From Parahalioglobus pacificus (lineage in GTDB: Bacteria > Pseudomonadota > Gammaproteobacteria > Pseudomonadales > Halieaceae), in contig NZ_BMYM01000001.1 in assembly GCF_014652275.1 (NCBI RefSeq), positions 310,001-374,000 on the forward strand: DNA of 64,000 nucleotides, in the 5' to 3' direction. The position numbers and the translations under genes are program-made. The notes below the pieces were generated by a model. The model had not been told where the DNA came from. It ran no database searches and saw only the letters and a program-made list of their open reading frames with translations. How positions within the stretch are numbered: the stretch's first letter is position 1; every line of letters begins with the position of its first letter. Below are positions 25,845 through 34,399 of this stretch, piece after piece.

Positions 25845-26942
25845 GTGACGCGCCAGCGCAAAATCATTCACGTGGATGCTGACTGCTTTTATGCAGCGGT
25901 GGAGGTACGTGAGCAGCCAGAACTCGCCGGTCAACCCCTCGCTGTAGGAGGGCGGGCGAGTCGTCGCGGCGTCATCGCTACCGCCAGTTACGAAGCCCGG
26001 GAGTATGGCGTACGCTCGGCCATGGCTTCTTCTCGCGCGCTGAGCCTTTGCCCGCAGCTCGTTATCTTGCCCCCGCGATTCGATCTGTATCGCAGCGTGT
26101 CACAGCAGTTCCATGCGATCTTTCGCCAGTTCACTGACTGCATCGAGCCACTGTCGCTGGATGAGGCCTACCTCGACGTCAGTGATTGTCAGGCATTTGA
26201 AGGCAGCGCCACCCTGATCGCAGAAGAGATACGTCGTCGTGTCCGCGACGAGCTGGGCCTAACGGTTTCAGCGGGAATTGCCCCTAACAAGTTTCTGGCC
26301 AAGGTCGCCAGTGATTGGCGTAAACCTGACGGCCAGTTCACGGTGGCGCCCGCCGCAATTGCAGAATTCGTTGAGTCATTGCCGGTCAAGCGCATCAATG
26401 GTGTCGGTAAAGTCATGACCGCAAAGCTTGCGGATATGGGAGTGACTACCTGCGGCGATCTGCAGCAGGTGCCCCTGGCAACACTGGTAAAGCGCTTTGG
26501 AAAGTACGGTCAGCGCCTATCCGAGCTAGCGCGCGGCGAGGATGAACGCCCCGTGCAACCGGCGCGGGTGCGCAAGTCAATCAGTGTTGAACGCACGTTT
26601 TCGGATGACATTACTGCCCCGGAAGATATGCAGCTGGCCGTTGCCGATATTGTGCGCGAACTGCAGCAACGCTTTGGCAAAATCGCTGATCGCTACATGC
26701 CGGTCAAGCGCGTTGTGAAGGTGAAATTTCGGGACTTCAAGCAAACCACGCTCGAAGAGATATTGCCGGACGATGGCAGCCATTGGGATGACATTAGCGC
26801 CTATCAGCGGCTATTGCAGGGCGCTTGGGCCAGGGGTGGTAGGCCGGTGCGTTTGCTGGGCGCAGGTCTAAGACTAAAGCCATTGGGCGATGAGAACGAC
26901 GAACAGTTGACGCTGTTCGGTGAAGCCCAGATGGCAGAGTGA
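25845..26942 (+). CDS. dinB: DNA polymerase IV (Y-family)
   Basis: This protein of about 365 residues starts with KIIHVDADCFYAAVE, the first metal-binding aspartates, and has SLDEAYLDVS, the other catalytic acidic pair, then the little-finger domain. It carries out translesion synthesis. Two non-ATG starts are possible, TTG 25833 and GTG 25845; GTG is used because it gives the shorter, more typical N-terminus. No LexA box was seen in the short gap after msrA, so SOS control, if any, would act further upstream. Confidence 0.94.
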   Translation: MTRQRKIIHVDADCFYAAVEVREQPELAGQPLAVGGRASRRGVIATASYEAREYGVRSAMASSRALSLCPQLVILPPRFDLYRSVSQQFHAIFRQFTDCIEPLSLDEAYLDVSDCQAFEGSATLIAEEIRRRVRDELGLTVSAGIAPNKFLAKVASDWRKPDGQFTVAPAAIAEFVESLPVKRINGVGKVMTAKLADMGVTTCGDLQQVPLATLVKRFGKYGQRLSELARGEDERPVQPARVRKSISVERTFSDDITAPEDMQLAVADIVRELQQRFGKIADRYMPVKRVVKVKFRDFKQTTLEEILPDDGSHWDDISAYQRLLQGAWARGGRPVRLLGAGLRLKPLGDENDEQLTLFGEAQMAE

Positions 26943-26973
26943 TGCCACAGGCATGTGCGGTAATGCGCTGGGA

Positions 26974-27696
26974 CTATCGTTTGAGAAGTATCGCCTGCGC
27001 GCCGATTGCCGCTGCCACCGCTGATTCCACCCTCAGCACGCGTGGGCCGAGTGATACCGCTTCGCAGCCCGCTGCCTGGCACAGCTCAACCTCATAAGGA
27101 ATGAATCCGCCCTCGGGGCCAATCACCAGGACGCTGGGATTCTCGCTGGTGGGTGCATACACCGGGTAATCGCCCGGGTGTGCGACCACCGCCGATTTGC
27201 CCTCGCAAAGTGTTGGCAGCAAGTCCTCCGCAAACGGCTTGAAACGTTGGTGCAGGCTGACGCTGGGCAGCAAGGTATCGCTGGCTTGTTCCAGTCCTTG
27301 CAGCAAGTAGGTCTCCAACGAAGGTTGATTCAGCAGCGGCGTTTGCCAAAAGCTCTTTTCGACTTTGTAGCTGTTAATCAGGTGAATGTCGCTGACCCCA
27401 TACTCGGCGCAGGCGCGCAGTATGCGGCGCAGCATTTTTGGTCGCGGCAGTGCCAGCACCAGTGTTGTCGGCAGTTTCGGCGGTGGCGGCTGTTGTACTG
27501 ACACCGCCAGCTCGGCATAGTCCTGCGTGATGTGTTCAATGGTGCCGCTGCCGCATAGGCCACCGAGTTCGCCCACGCGAATCTGGTCACCTACCTTCAC
27601 TCTGAGCGTCTTCATAAGATGGTCAAAACGACGGCCAGAGATTCGGATGCGATGTTCGCCGCAAACATCCTGCTCCGTGAAAATCAGAAGATTCAC
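26974..27696 (-). CDS. rsmE: 16S rRNA m3U1498 methyltransferase RsmE
   Basis: This 240-residue SPOUT-class enzyme has an N-terminal PUA-like domain and the C-terminal trefoil-knot motif VLVIGPEGGF (about 188-197) with LGPRVLRVESAV, which binds S-adenosylmethionine. It methylates U1498 of 16S rRNA. It follows rimO by 3 bases on the minus strand, so the two ribosome-modification genes are probably one operon. It converges with dinB. Confidence 0.95.
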   Translation of the reverse strand: MNLLIFTEQDVCGEHRIRISGRRFDHLMKTLRVKVGDQIRVGELGGLCGSGTIEHITQDYAELAVSVQQPPPPKLPTTLVLALPRPKMLRRILRACAEYGVSDIHLINSYKVEKSFWQTPLLNQPSLETYLLQGLEQASDTLLPSVSLHQRFKPFAEDLLPTLCEGKSAVVAHPGDYPVYAPTSENPSVLVIGPEGGFIPYEVELCQAAGCEAVSLGPRVLRVESAVAAAIGAQAILLKR

Positions 27697-27699
27697 GCC

Positions 27700-29016
27700 T
27701 TACTCAACCCAGAGGTCATACTCATCGGCGGCGGTGACGACGCCCTCAACGAAGTCGCCCGCCTGCAGCCCGCTGGCGCCTGGCATGTGTACCAGGCCAT
27801 CAATCTCGGGTGCATCTGCCATGGAGCGACCGATGGCGCCGTCTTCGCCGCAATCATCAACCAGTATTTCGATGGTCTTACCGACCTTGGCCTGCAGCTT
27901 GTGCGCACTGATGCGTTGCTGCACCGCCATAAACTGCTCCCAGCGTGCCTGCTTAACGTCCTCTGGGACGTGGTCCGGCAGTTCGTTCGCGGCCGCGCCT
28001 TTGACCGGTGAATACTGGAAGCATCCGACCCGGTCGAGTTGTGCCTCTTCGAGGAAGTCCAACAGCGTTTGGAACTCTGCCTCAGTCTCGCCGGGATAGC
28101 CCACGATGAAGGTGCTGCGCAAATTGATCTCCGGGCAGACATTGCGCCAGTGTGCAATGCGGTCCAGTGTCTTCTCTGCGGCAGCCGGACGTTTCATGCG
28201 CTTAAGCACGGAGGGACTGCCGTGCTGCAGGGGGATATCCAGGTAGGGCAAGATCTTGCCGTCGGCCATCAAAGGAATGACATCGTCTACATGGGGGTAG
28301 GGGTACACATAGTGTAGGCGAACCCACACGCCAAACTCTCCCAAAGCCTCGCACAGATCCAGCATACGTGTTTTTAATGGCCGGCCGTTCCAAAAGCCGG
28401 TGCGATAGCGGGTGTCCACGCCGTAGGCACTGGTATCCTGGGAAATCACCAATAACTCGCGAACGCCCGCGCGTACCAGGCCCTCAGCTTCCTGCATGAC
28501 ATCACCGATAGGGCGACTGACGAGATCGCCGCGCATCTGCGGAATGATGCAGAACTTGCATCGGTGATTGCAGCCCTCGGAGATCTTCAGGTAAGCATAG
28601 TGCCTGGGTGTTAATTTGATGCCTTGGGGTGGCACCAGGTCGGTAAAGGGGTCGTGGTTCTGGGCCGGAGGCACGTACTCGTGCACCGCACCCACAACTT
28701 CCTCATAGGCCGCAGGGCCCGTGACGCTCAACACTTTGGGATGCAGGGCTTTGATGTTCTCAGCATCATCGCCCTTGCCCATACAGCCAGTGACGATGAC
28801 TTTGCCATTTTCTTTCAGGGCTTCGCCAATGGTATCCAGCGACTCCTGCTTGGCGCTGTCGATGAAGCCACAGGTGTTAACGACCACGATCTCGGCGTCT
28901 TCATAGCTGGGCACAATGTCGTACCCGTCCATCTTGAGCTGGGTAAGGATGCGCTCAGAATCTACCAGCGCTTTGGGGCAGCCCAGTGAAACGAAGCCGA
29001 CTTTGTTTGAGGCCAT
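27700..29016 (-). CDS. rimO: Ribosomal protein S12 methylthiotransferase RimO
   Basis: This 438-residue protein has the N-terminal UPF0004 domain with cluster cysteines C13, C49 and C78, the radical-SAM motif C149-x3-C153-x2-C156 in [10 protein letters not shown], and a C-terminal TRAM domain. It adds a methylthio group to an Asp of ribosomal protein S12. GGAG is 8 bases before the ATG, with a -10 box about 30 bases further up. rsmE follows. Confidence 0.96.
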   Translation of the reverse strand: MASNKVGFVSLGCPKALVDSERILTQLKMDGYDIVPSYEDAEIVVVNTCGFIDSAKQESLDTIGEALKENGKVIVTGCMGKGDDAENIKALHPKVLSVTGPAAYEEVVGAVHEYVPPAQNHDPFTDLVPPQGIKLTPRHYAYLKISEGCNHRCKFCIIPQMRGDLVSRPIGDVMQEAEGLVRAGVRELLVISQDTSAYGVDTRYRTGFWNGRPLKTRMLDLCEALGEFGVWVRLHYVYPYPHVDDVIPLMADGKILPYLDIPLQHGSPSVLKRMKRPAAAEKTLDRIAHWRNVCPEINLRSTFIVGYPGETEAEFQTLLDFLEEAQLDRVGCFQYSPVKGAAANELPDHVPEDVKQARWEQFMAVQQRISAHKLQAKVGKTIEILVDDCGEDGAIGRSMADAPEIDGLVHMPGASGLQAGDFVEGVVTAADEYDLWVE

Positions 29017-29036
29017 GGCAGGACTCCGGGAGGCTT

Positions 29037-29058
29037 AGCGGCGCATTATAGCGCCGCT
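29037..29058 (-). promoter_or_regulatory. Candidate rimO promoter: TATAAT inside an 8-bp inverted repeat
   Basis: On the minus strand TATAAT (29050-29045) is flanked on both sides by a perfect 8-bp inverted repeat, AGCGGCGC / GCGCCGCT (29037-29058). The -10 box is 28 bases before the rimO start. No good -35 is seen. Confidence 0.45.
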
Positions 29059-29122
29059 ACGCGTTTTCGGCGCTACCGCGCGGTGCTAGGCTCTGTTTTC
29101 CGAAAAGGTGTTTGAGGCGCGT

Positions 29123-29896
29123 ATGAGCATAGTTGTGAGTCACCAGGACCGTGTCACCATCGTGACCATTACTCGAGCGCAGGCGCGCAATGCCGTTGAT
29201 GGTCCGACTGCGCAAGCCCTTGCCGACGCGTTCGAAGCCTTTGATCGTGACGAAAACTCCGCCGTCGCCATCCTGACGGGCGAACAGGGTCACTTCTGCG
29301 CCGGCGCTGATCTAAAGGCGGTCGCCGCGGGCGAGGGTGCCAATCCCATGGAGCGTGAGGGTATCGCACCCATGGGGCCCTCTCGCATGGTGCTTTCCAA
29401 GCCGGTGATAGCGGCTATCAGAGGGCACGCGGTGGCGGGTGGTCTGGAACTGGCATTGTGGTGTGACCTGCGTGTTGCCGAGGTCGATGCTGTGCTGGGC
29501 GTGTACTGCCGTCGTTGGGGGGTGCCACTGATTGATGGCGGCACGGTGCGACTGCCCCGCTTGATAGGCCACAGCCGCGCCATGGACCTTATTTTGACCG
29601 GGCGCCCCGTAGCCGCTGACGAGGCTCTGGCCATGGGGCTGGTGAATCGTGTTGTGGAAAAGGGCGAGGCCCTGGATGCGGCCCTGGCATTGGCGCAGCA
29701 GCTCTGTGAGTTTCCCCAGCGGTGTCTGCGCTCTGATCGCCTGTCTGCAATGGAGCAGTGGGGTGTGTCAGCAGATGCCGCGCTTCAGAACGAGTTTGAG
29801 CGTGGACTTTCAGTGGTGGCGTCTCGCGAGACGCAAACCGGAGCCGCGCGCTTTGCCGGCGGGTTGGGTCGCCACGGTGACTTTAGCGAGATCTAA
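29123..29896 (+). CDS. Enoyl-CoA hydratase/isomerase (crotonase) family protein
   Basis: This 257-residue crotonase has the oxyanion-hole blocks HFCAGADLKAV and IRGHAVAGGLELALWCDLRV. At the second catalytic position the sequence reads GVYCRRWGVPLIDGGTVRLPRLIG, so it may differ from classical EchA hydratases. The ATG at 29123 follows GAGG by 5 bases. It acts on acyl-CoA thioesters; the exact reaction is unknown. A hairpin between its stop and the convergent DUF2244 gene may end both transcripts. Confidence 0.9.
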   Translation: MSIVVSHQDRVTIVTITRAQARNAVDGPTAQALADAFEAFDRDENSAVAILTGEQGHFCAGADLKAVAAGEGANPMEREGIAPMGPSRMVLSKPVIAAIRGHAVAGGLELALWCDLRVAEVDAVLGVYCRRWGVPLIDGGTVRLPRLIGHSRAMDLILTGRPVAADEALAMGLVNRVVEKGEALDAALALAQQLCEFPQRCLRSDRLSAMEQWGVSADAALQNEFERGLSVVASRETQTGAARFAGGLGRHGDFSEI

Positions 29897-29907
29897 TTCG
29901 TTCGCCC

Positions 29908-29933
29908 TTAGTCCGCCGCAACTGCGGGACTAA
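29908..29933. terminator. Inverted repeat between convergent crotonase and DUF2244 genes
   Basis: TTAGTC and CCGC pair with GCGG and GACTAA around the loop AACT (29908-29933), with a two-base bulge. It overlaps the DUF2244 stop codon. No T-run follows on either strand, so a bidirectional terminator role is only a possibility. Confidence 0.4.
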
Positions 29934-30433
29934 ATATGTGTTTGGCTGGGTGTGCTGTAGGTGCCCACGCGCAGCTCAGGTCTCAAGAGCGCTAGCAGCT
30001 CCAGGCAATCGTCTCGGTTAAGAAATTCCCCGACACGCACTTGCTCGCGATTGTCATGCAGGGCAATTGATGGGCCTTCCCAAGGATGGTTTTCCGGCGT
30101 GATGGCCAAGCTGGATTCGGCGCGGTCGAACTGCCACGTTTTTCGGGGTGCATAGAACCCTTTGTCGATACGCAGTGCTTTGTCACTGAGCGTAATCACG
30201 TGACGGTATTCCAGCTTCCAGTTCACGTAGTACAGCGACACGCCCAGCGCCGTAATCTCCAAGCCCGCGAATGGCAGAATGGGCCAGGCGCCGAAAAAAG
30301 CGAACACCGCTGCGATTCCCAGTGAGGGCACCGCCAGCGCCAACAGCACCAGCTGATTGTTACGCCAGGTGGAGGAGTGATTGGGTTTGAGCACAATCAT
30401 CAACTTGCTGGACGAACGGCTTGTCGTAACCAC
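29930..30433 (-). CDS. DUF2244 membrane protein
   Basis: This protein of about 167 residues has two adjacent hydrophobic segments (near 28-65), then a soluble C-terminal part with FDRAESSLAITPENHPWEGPSIALH. The N-terminal MIVLKPNHSSTWRNN matches DUF2244. The function is unknown. The GTG at 30433 has AAAAGG 9 bases upstream and is preferred over the longer reading; the ATG at 30400 is the other candidate. It diverges from the sulfurtransferase gene. Confidence 0.78.
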   Translation of the reverse strand: MVTTSRSSSKLMIVLKPNHSSTWRNNQLVLLALAVPSLGIAAVFAFFGAWPILPFAGLEITALGVSLYYVNWKLEYRHVITLSDKALRIDKGFYAPRKTWQFDRAESSLAITPENHPWEGPSIALHDNREQVRVGEFLNRDDCLELLALLRPELRVGTYSTPSQTHI

Positions 30434-30521
30434 GGTGACGGTCCTTTTCAATTGGGCTGATTCTAGCCAAACTGTGCGCCCTCGCACACATGCCAATCCA
30501 TGACGCAGCAGAGAGCGCACT

Positions 30522-31319
30522 ATGTATACGGATAACCTGGTTGCAGCGGATGCCATCCCTGCTGACGCGATCATCGTCGATTGTCGCTTTGCGCTGGGCG
30601 ATAGCGCGGCTGGTCGAGAAGCTTATGAACTCGGGCACATTCCCGGCGCCTACTATCTGGACTTGAATAGCGATCTCTCGGGTCCCGTCCTGAAAGAGGG
30701 CGGGCGTCATCCCTTACCCGCTGCCACCGATTTCGCGCAGACGCTGTCGCGATGTGGGATCACGCCTGACAGTGTCGTAGTGGCCTACGACGACTCGCGT
30801 TTTGCGTACGCAGGCAGGCTGTGGTGGATGATGCGTGCTGCCGGATTTCGTCCACCGGCGCTGATCAACGGCGGCTACACAGCGTGGCTGGCAGCCGGAG
30901 GGCAACCCTCAACGGCGAGCCCGGTTGCAGTTGAGCCCTTGGAAACCAGTGTCCAAGGCTTCGCCGGCAACCTGAATCGGGCCGAGGTCATTACCGCGCA
31001 GTCGGAGGGCGCGGTCCTTGTCGATGCCCGTGAACCGCGAAGGTATGCCGGGCTGGAAGAGCCTATCGACCCGGTGGCCGGCCATATTCCCGGCGCGATG
31101 AATCAACCCTGGCTGGAAATAACAGATGAGGCCGGTTTTGTGCTTCAGCGCGAAGCACTGTCTCAGCGCCTGGCTCCCTTGCTTGAGCAGGAGAGGCTGA
31201 TCGCCTACTGCGGGTCCGGTGTTACTGCCTGCGTCATTCTGTTCGCGTTGGCCCTTTTGGGGCGCGATGATGCTGGCCTCTACAGCGGAAGCTGGAGTGA
31301 TTGGTGCAGTGCTCTTTGA
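30522..31319 (+). CDS. sseA: Thiosulfate/3-mercaptopyruvate sulfurtransferase (two rhodanese domains)
   Basis: This 265-residue protein has two rhodanese domains, about 1-130 and 145-265. The catalytic C230 lies in the loop YCGSGVTA, whose CGSGVTA form is typical of 3-mercaptopyruvate sulfurtransferases rather than thiosulfate rhodaneses. It moves a sulfane sulfur to a thiol or cyanide acceptor in the cytoplasm. The methyltransferase gene follows after 27 bases. Confidence 0.92.
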   Translation: MYTDNLVAADAIPADAIIVDCRFALGDSAAGREAYELGHIPGAYYLDLNSDLSGPVLKEGGRHPLPAATDFAQTLSRCGITPDSVVVAYDDSRFAYAGRLWWMMRAAGFRPPALINGGYTAWLAAGGQPSTASPVAVEPLETSVQGFAGNLNRAEVITAQSEGAVLVDAREPRRYAGLEEPIDPVAGHIPGAMNQPWLEITDEAGFVLQREALSQRLAPLLEQERLIAYCGSGVTACVILFALALLGRDDAGLYSGSWSDWCSAL

Positions 31320-31346
31320 GTAGAGAAGCACCGAGCAGGCACACCA

Positions 31347-32051
31347 ATGAGTGATGAAAAAACCATGAACTCACAGCTCCCAGCTGTGCATGAACCCCTG
31401 AGTGACGCCGTAGCGGCTCTGTTGCCTGGCGCACAAGTGATACCGCAAGCGCTGCCGGGTATCGACGATCTACAGCTACTGCTGTTAAACCCGGATTATC
31501 CCCAGCACGAGTTGCCACCGGAGCAGGCTGCTCGGCTGATGGACGAGCCCTTGTACTGGACGTTCTGCTGGGCCTCCGGCTTGGTGCTGGCGCGATGGCT
31601 AATGGACAACCCGGATGCGGTAGCGGGAAAACGAGTGCTCGATTTTGGTGCCGGATCGGGCGTTGTGGCGATCGCAGCTGCGCGCTGTGGCGCCACCGAA
31701 GTGATTGCCTGCGATCTCGACCCGCTGGCGCTGAGGGCTTGCGCTGCAAACGCTGCACTGAACGATGTCGACCTGACGCTGGCCAGTGACTACGCAGCTG
31801 TTGAAGGCGATATCGATGTGATACTCGTCGCGGACGTGCTGTACGACCGCAGCAACCTGCCCTGGCTATCCCGTTTTGTAGGGCGAGCGAAAGACGTGGT
31901 GATGGCCGATTCCCGTCTGCCCGACTTCAAGCACCCCAACTACCGATTTATTTCCCAGCATGAGGCCAGTACCTGGCCCGATCTGGATGAGTCACAGGAG
32001 TTTCGTAAAGTGCGTTTGTACTGCTCCACCGCCACAAAGGAATCCAACTGA
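31347..32051 (+). CDS. Class I SAM-dependent methyltransferase, PrmA/ETFB-lysine type
   Basis: This 234-residue protein has the SAM-binding motif VLDFGAGSGVVAIAAA (about 94-109), the acidic CDLDPLA and VADVLYD. It resembles the PrmA-like group that includes lysine methyltransferases of electron-transfer flavoprotein beta. The target here is not known. Its stop overlaps the thioesterase ATG by one base, so the pair is coupled. Confidence 0.85.
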   Translation: MSDEKTMNSQLPAVHEPLSDAVAALLPGAQVIPQALPGIDDLQLLLLNPDYPQHELPPEQAARLMDEPLYWTFCWASGLVLARWLMDNPDAVAGKRVLDFGAGSGVVAIAAARCGATEVIACDLDPLALRACAANAALNDVDLTLASDYAAVEGDIDVILVADVLYDRSNLPWLSRFVGRAKDVVMADSRLPDFKHPNYRFISQHEASTWPDLDESQEFRKVRLYCSTATKESN

Positions 32052-32452
32052 TGTCGCAGCTATTTACCCTCACGATTACCCCGCGTTTCTATGAGACAGA
32101 TGGCGTGGGGCATATCAACAACGTCTCCATCGCGGGCTGGTTCGAGACGGCGCGGATTCGCGCCATGGAATCGCTGGGTGCAGAAGGAGAATTGATGCAT
32201 TGGGTGTTGGCGTCCATCAAGATCGATTTCCAGGGCGAGACATTTTACGGCGAGGAAGTGACTGCGACGGTGACCGCGATTACCCCGGGCAACAGTTCAC
32301 TCACCGTGGACTGCCAGATGACTCAGCAAGGGCGTAATACGGCGTTCGGTCGGGCGGTGATGGTGCACTTGGATCGTGACGGCGGGGGCACTGCGCCCAT
32401 GCCACAAGAAATGCGCGAGCGCTTATCGGGTTACGGCAAGGGCGCCGGCTGA
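32051..32452 (+). CDS. Acyl-CoA thioesterase, hot-dog fold (YbgC/4HBT type)
   Basis: This 133-residue protein has the 4-hydroxybenzoyl-CoA thioesterase signature YETDGVGHINNVSIAGWFETAR, with the Asp and the GHINN helix at the active site. It hydrolyses acyl-CoA thioesters. It starts at the last base of the methyltransferase gene, and its 3' end overlaps the convergent SnoaL-like gene by 22 bases. Confidence 0.9.
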   Translation: MSQLFTLTITPRFYETDGVGHINNVSIAGWFETARIRAMESLGAEGELMHWVLASIKIDFQGETFYGEEVTATVTAITPGNSSLTVDCQMTQQGRNTAFGRAVMVHLDRDGGGTAPMPQEMRERLSGYGKGAG

Positions 32453-32979
32453 CCCGGTTGTAGCAAGCGGAAAAGCTGGTAGGAGGGGTCTTGCGTATCG
32501 GCCCTGCCGATGTGCGAGCCGGCAATCATGGGGTGCGTTAGATCAACGGTGGAGGGTTGATTGATCGTTGCCCAGTCGGCCAGTACAGCGCGGTAAGTAA
32601 ACTTCCAATCGCCGTCGCGCTTCTCATACTTGTCGAGATAGCGACCACCGATGAGCAGATCCAGCGGGGCGGTATTGTCTTCTACCTGATGATAGGCCAG
32701 AACGTAGTGCTCGCCTTCGGCGTAGTCGCCATCCTGCACCACCGTAGACGTGGTGATGTTGTGGTGCAGTATGCGCATGGGCGCCTGAATGTCGGGCAGT
32801 TTGTCGATGAACGCCATTGCCGGGCCCGAGAAGAACCCGCCGTGGTCGTCGATGGCGTCTTCATGATAGAGCGAGCGCATTAGGGTTTGGTCGCGTCGAT
32901 CTGCGGCCCGGCAGTACACATGCACCAGGTCCATGATGGCCTGACGATCCTGCAGGGCTTCCAGCGAGGGTGGCTTCAC
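32431..32979 (-). CDS. SnoaL-like/NTF2-fold protein
   Basis: This 182-residue protein has RQAIMDLVHVYCRAADRRD (helix 1), LYHEDAIDDHGGFFSG and the central sheet HNITTSTVVQDGDYAEGEHYVLAYH. This is the SnoaL_4-type pattern seen in dehydratases, hydroxylase small subunits and many proteins of unknown role. Its start overlaps the pdxJ stop (ATGA), which makes it the last gene of the pdxJ run. Confidence 0.82.
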   Translation of the reverse strand: MKPPSLEALQDRQAIMDLVHVYCRAADRRDQTLMRSLYHEDAIDDHGGFFSGPAMAFIDKLPDIQAPMRILHHNITTSTVVQDGDYAEGEHYVLAYHQVEDNTAPLDLLIGGRYLDKYEKRDGDWKFTYRAVLADWATINQPSTVDLTHPMIAGSHIGRADTQDPSYQLFRLLQPGQPAPLP

Positions 32980-33743
32980 TGCCCCTTCCCGAGCGCGAGC
33001 TGATAGGCGCGAACGGCTTCGATAAGGCCCATCTGCAGTGCATCCACCGTGAGCGCATGCCCGATAGAAACTTCCAATAAGCCCGGTAGCGTCGCAAACA
33101 GCGGCAGGTTGTGCAGATTCAGGTCATGTCCCGCATTGATGCCCAGACCGCATTCGGTTGCTGCCTCAGCGGCGGCAACAAATTCGGCAAATACTGCCTC
33201 GTGGTTTTCCTGCGCCTCAAAAGCGCGGGCGTAGGACTCCGTATACAGCTCGATCCTGTCAGCACCCACCTGGGCGGCCAGACGTATTTGCTCGGGTACC
33301 GGGTCCATAAACAAGCTGGTGCGTATGCCCAGTGATTTGAGCTCTTCGAGCAGCGGAGCGACGCGATCGCCGTCGCGAGTCAGGTCAAAGCCGTGGTCCG
33401 AAGTCAGTTGGTCGTCGCCGTCAGGCACCAGCGTGCATTGCGCAGGGCGGATCTCGCGCACCAGATCCATGAATCCGGGGTAGTCGGACACGCCGGCTCT
33501 GTCACTGGCTCGGGGCCCGGTGAACGGATTGCCTTCAATGTTGAATTCAACCTTCAGCATATCGGCCAGGTCAAAGCAGTCCTGGGCGCGAATGTGACGC
33601 TGGTCCGGGCGGGGGTGAACGGTGATGCCATTTGCGCCGGCATCAATGCATTGCTGTGCATGCGCCGGCACATCGGGGTTGCGTGTGTCGCGGCTGTTCC
33701 GAATCAACGCGATCTTGTTCAGATTGACGCTCAGGGCAGTCAT
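32976..33743 (-). CDS. pdxJ: Pyridoxine 5'-phosphate synthase PdxJ
   Basis: This 255-residue TIM-barrel protein has VNLNKIALIRNSR near the N-terminus, GANGITVHPRPDQRHI (phosphate and substrate site) and the C-terminal GHALTVDALQMGL. It joins 1-deoxyxylulose 5-phosphate with 3-amino-2-oxopropyl phosphate to form pyridoxine 5'-phosphate. The ATG at 33743 lies inside the third unit of a four-unit tandem repeat. It lies 56 bases after the cyclophilin gene on the same strand. In many relatives pdxJ instead neighbours recO and acpS. Confidence 0.95.
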   Translation of the reverse strand: MTALSVNLNKIALIRNSRDTRNPDVPAHAQQCIDAGANGITVHPRPDQRHIRAQDCFDLADMLKVEFNIEGNPFTGPRASDRAGVSDYPGFMDLVREIRPAQCTLVPDGDDQLTSDHGFDLTRDGDRVAPLLEELKSLGIRTSLFMDPVPEQIRLAAQVGADRIELYTESYARAFEAQENHEAVFAEFVAAAEAATECGLGINAGHDLNLHNLPLFATLPGLLEVSIGHALTVDALQMGLIEAVRAYQLALGKGQ

Positions 33744-33800
33744 GGGTATCTCGGCGCTGTTATCTGTGGGTCAGGGCTGTCATTCGTGGCTCAGGGCTGT
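33721..33800 (-). repeat. Four tandem 20-bp repeats spanning the cyclophilin stop to the pdxJ start
   Basis: Read on the minus strand, units begin at 33800, 33780, 33760 and 33740, each starting ACAGC or ACTGC followed by a CCTGA-like core. The first two agree at 16 of 20 positions, and the first and third at 14 of 20. Units one and three end in ATG; the ATG of unit three is the pdxJ start. The ATG of unit one (33783) opens a 7-codon frame MTALTHR ending at 33760. Confidence 0.85.
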
Positions 33801-34372
33801 TAAAGCAGGCTCTTTCGCTCGATTGCCTGAATGATAATGGGATCAACGGGTACGTCGTTGTGCGAGCCTACGCGTGTCACCGGCGACGTGGCGATGAAAT
33901 CCACAACATCCATGCCGGAGGTCACCTCACCAAACACGGTGTAGCCCTCTTGGCCGGGTGCCCAGTCCAGCTGGAGATTCGTGCGTTGGTTGATAAAAAA
34001 CTGGCTGGTCGCAGAGTCTGGGTCTGCTGTGCGAGCCATTGCCAGGGTACCGCGCACATTGTGTACACGATTGCGAGACTCATTCTTAATGGGCTCGCCG
34101 GTAGGTTTCTGCGCCATCTCAGGCGTGAAGCCGCCGCCCTGAATCATAAAGTTTGGAATGACTCGGTGAAAAATAGTCCCGGCGTAATGCCCCTCGTCCA
34201 CATACTTGAGAAAGTTCTCAACGGTAATGGGTGCCTTGTCCCGGTAGAGACGAACTGAGATATCACCCTGTGTGGTCTTGATGACCACTTGCGGGTTGGG
34301 CAGGGGTGTCTCCTCGGCCAGGCTAAAGGGGGCGAGCAGTAAGCCCAGACTCATTACGAAGGCGCGTAGCAT
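33800..34372 (-). CDS. ppiA: Periplasmic peptidyl-prolyl cis-trans isomerase, cyclophilin type
   Basis: This 190-residue protein has a signal peptide (about 1-19, cleavage at SLAEE) and a cyclophilin domain with FHRVIPNFMIQGGG and SQFFIN, the active-site arginine, phenylalanine and glutamine residues. It assists proline isomerisation of envelope proteins in the periplasm. It is in the minus-strand run between the SH3-domain gene and pdxJ. The PpiA symbol follows from the exported location. Confidence 0.92.
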   Translation of the reverse strand: MLRAFVMSLGLLLAPFSLAEETPLPNPQVVIKTTQGDISVRLYRDKAPITVENFLKYVDEGHYAGTIFHRVIPNFMIQGGGFTPEMAQKPTGEPIKNESRNRVHNVRGTLAMARTADPDSATSQFFINQRTNLQLDWAPGQEGYTVFGEVTSGMDVVDFIATSPVTRVGSHNDVPVDPIIIQAIERKSLL

Positions 34373-34399
34373 AGTGTTCTCTCCGGTGAAGTGATGGGA

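Noticed and set aside
33760-33783. Seven-codon frame MTALTHR as a real peptide gene
   Set aside because: It arises from the tandem repeat and has no ribosome-binding site of its own; it is reported as part of the repeat instead of as a gene.
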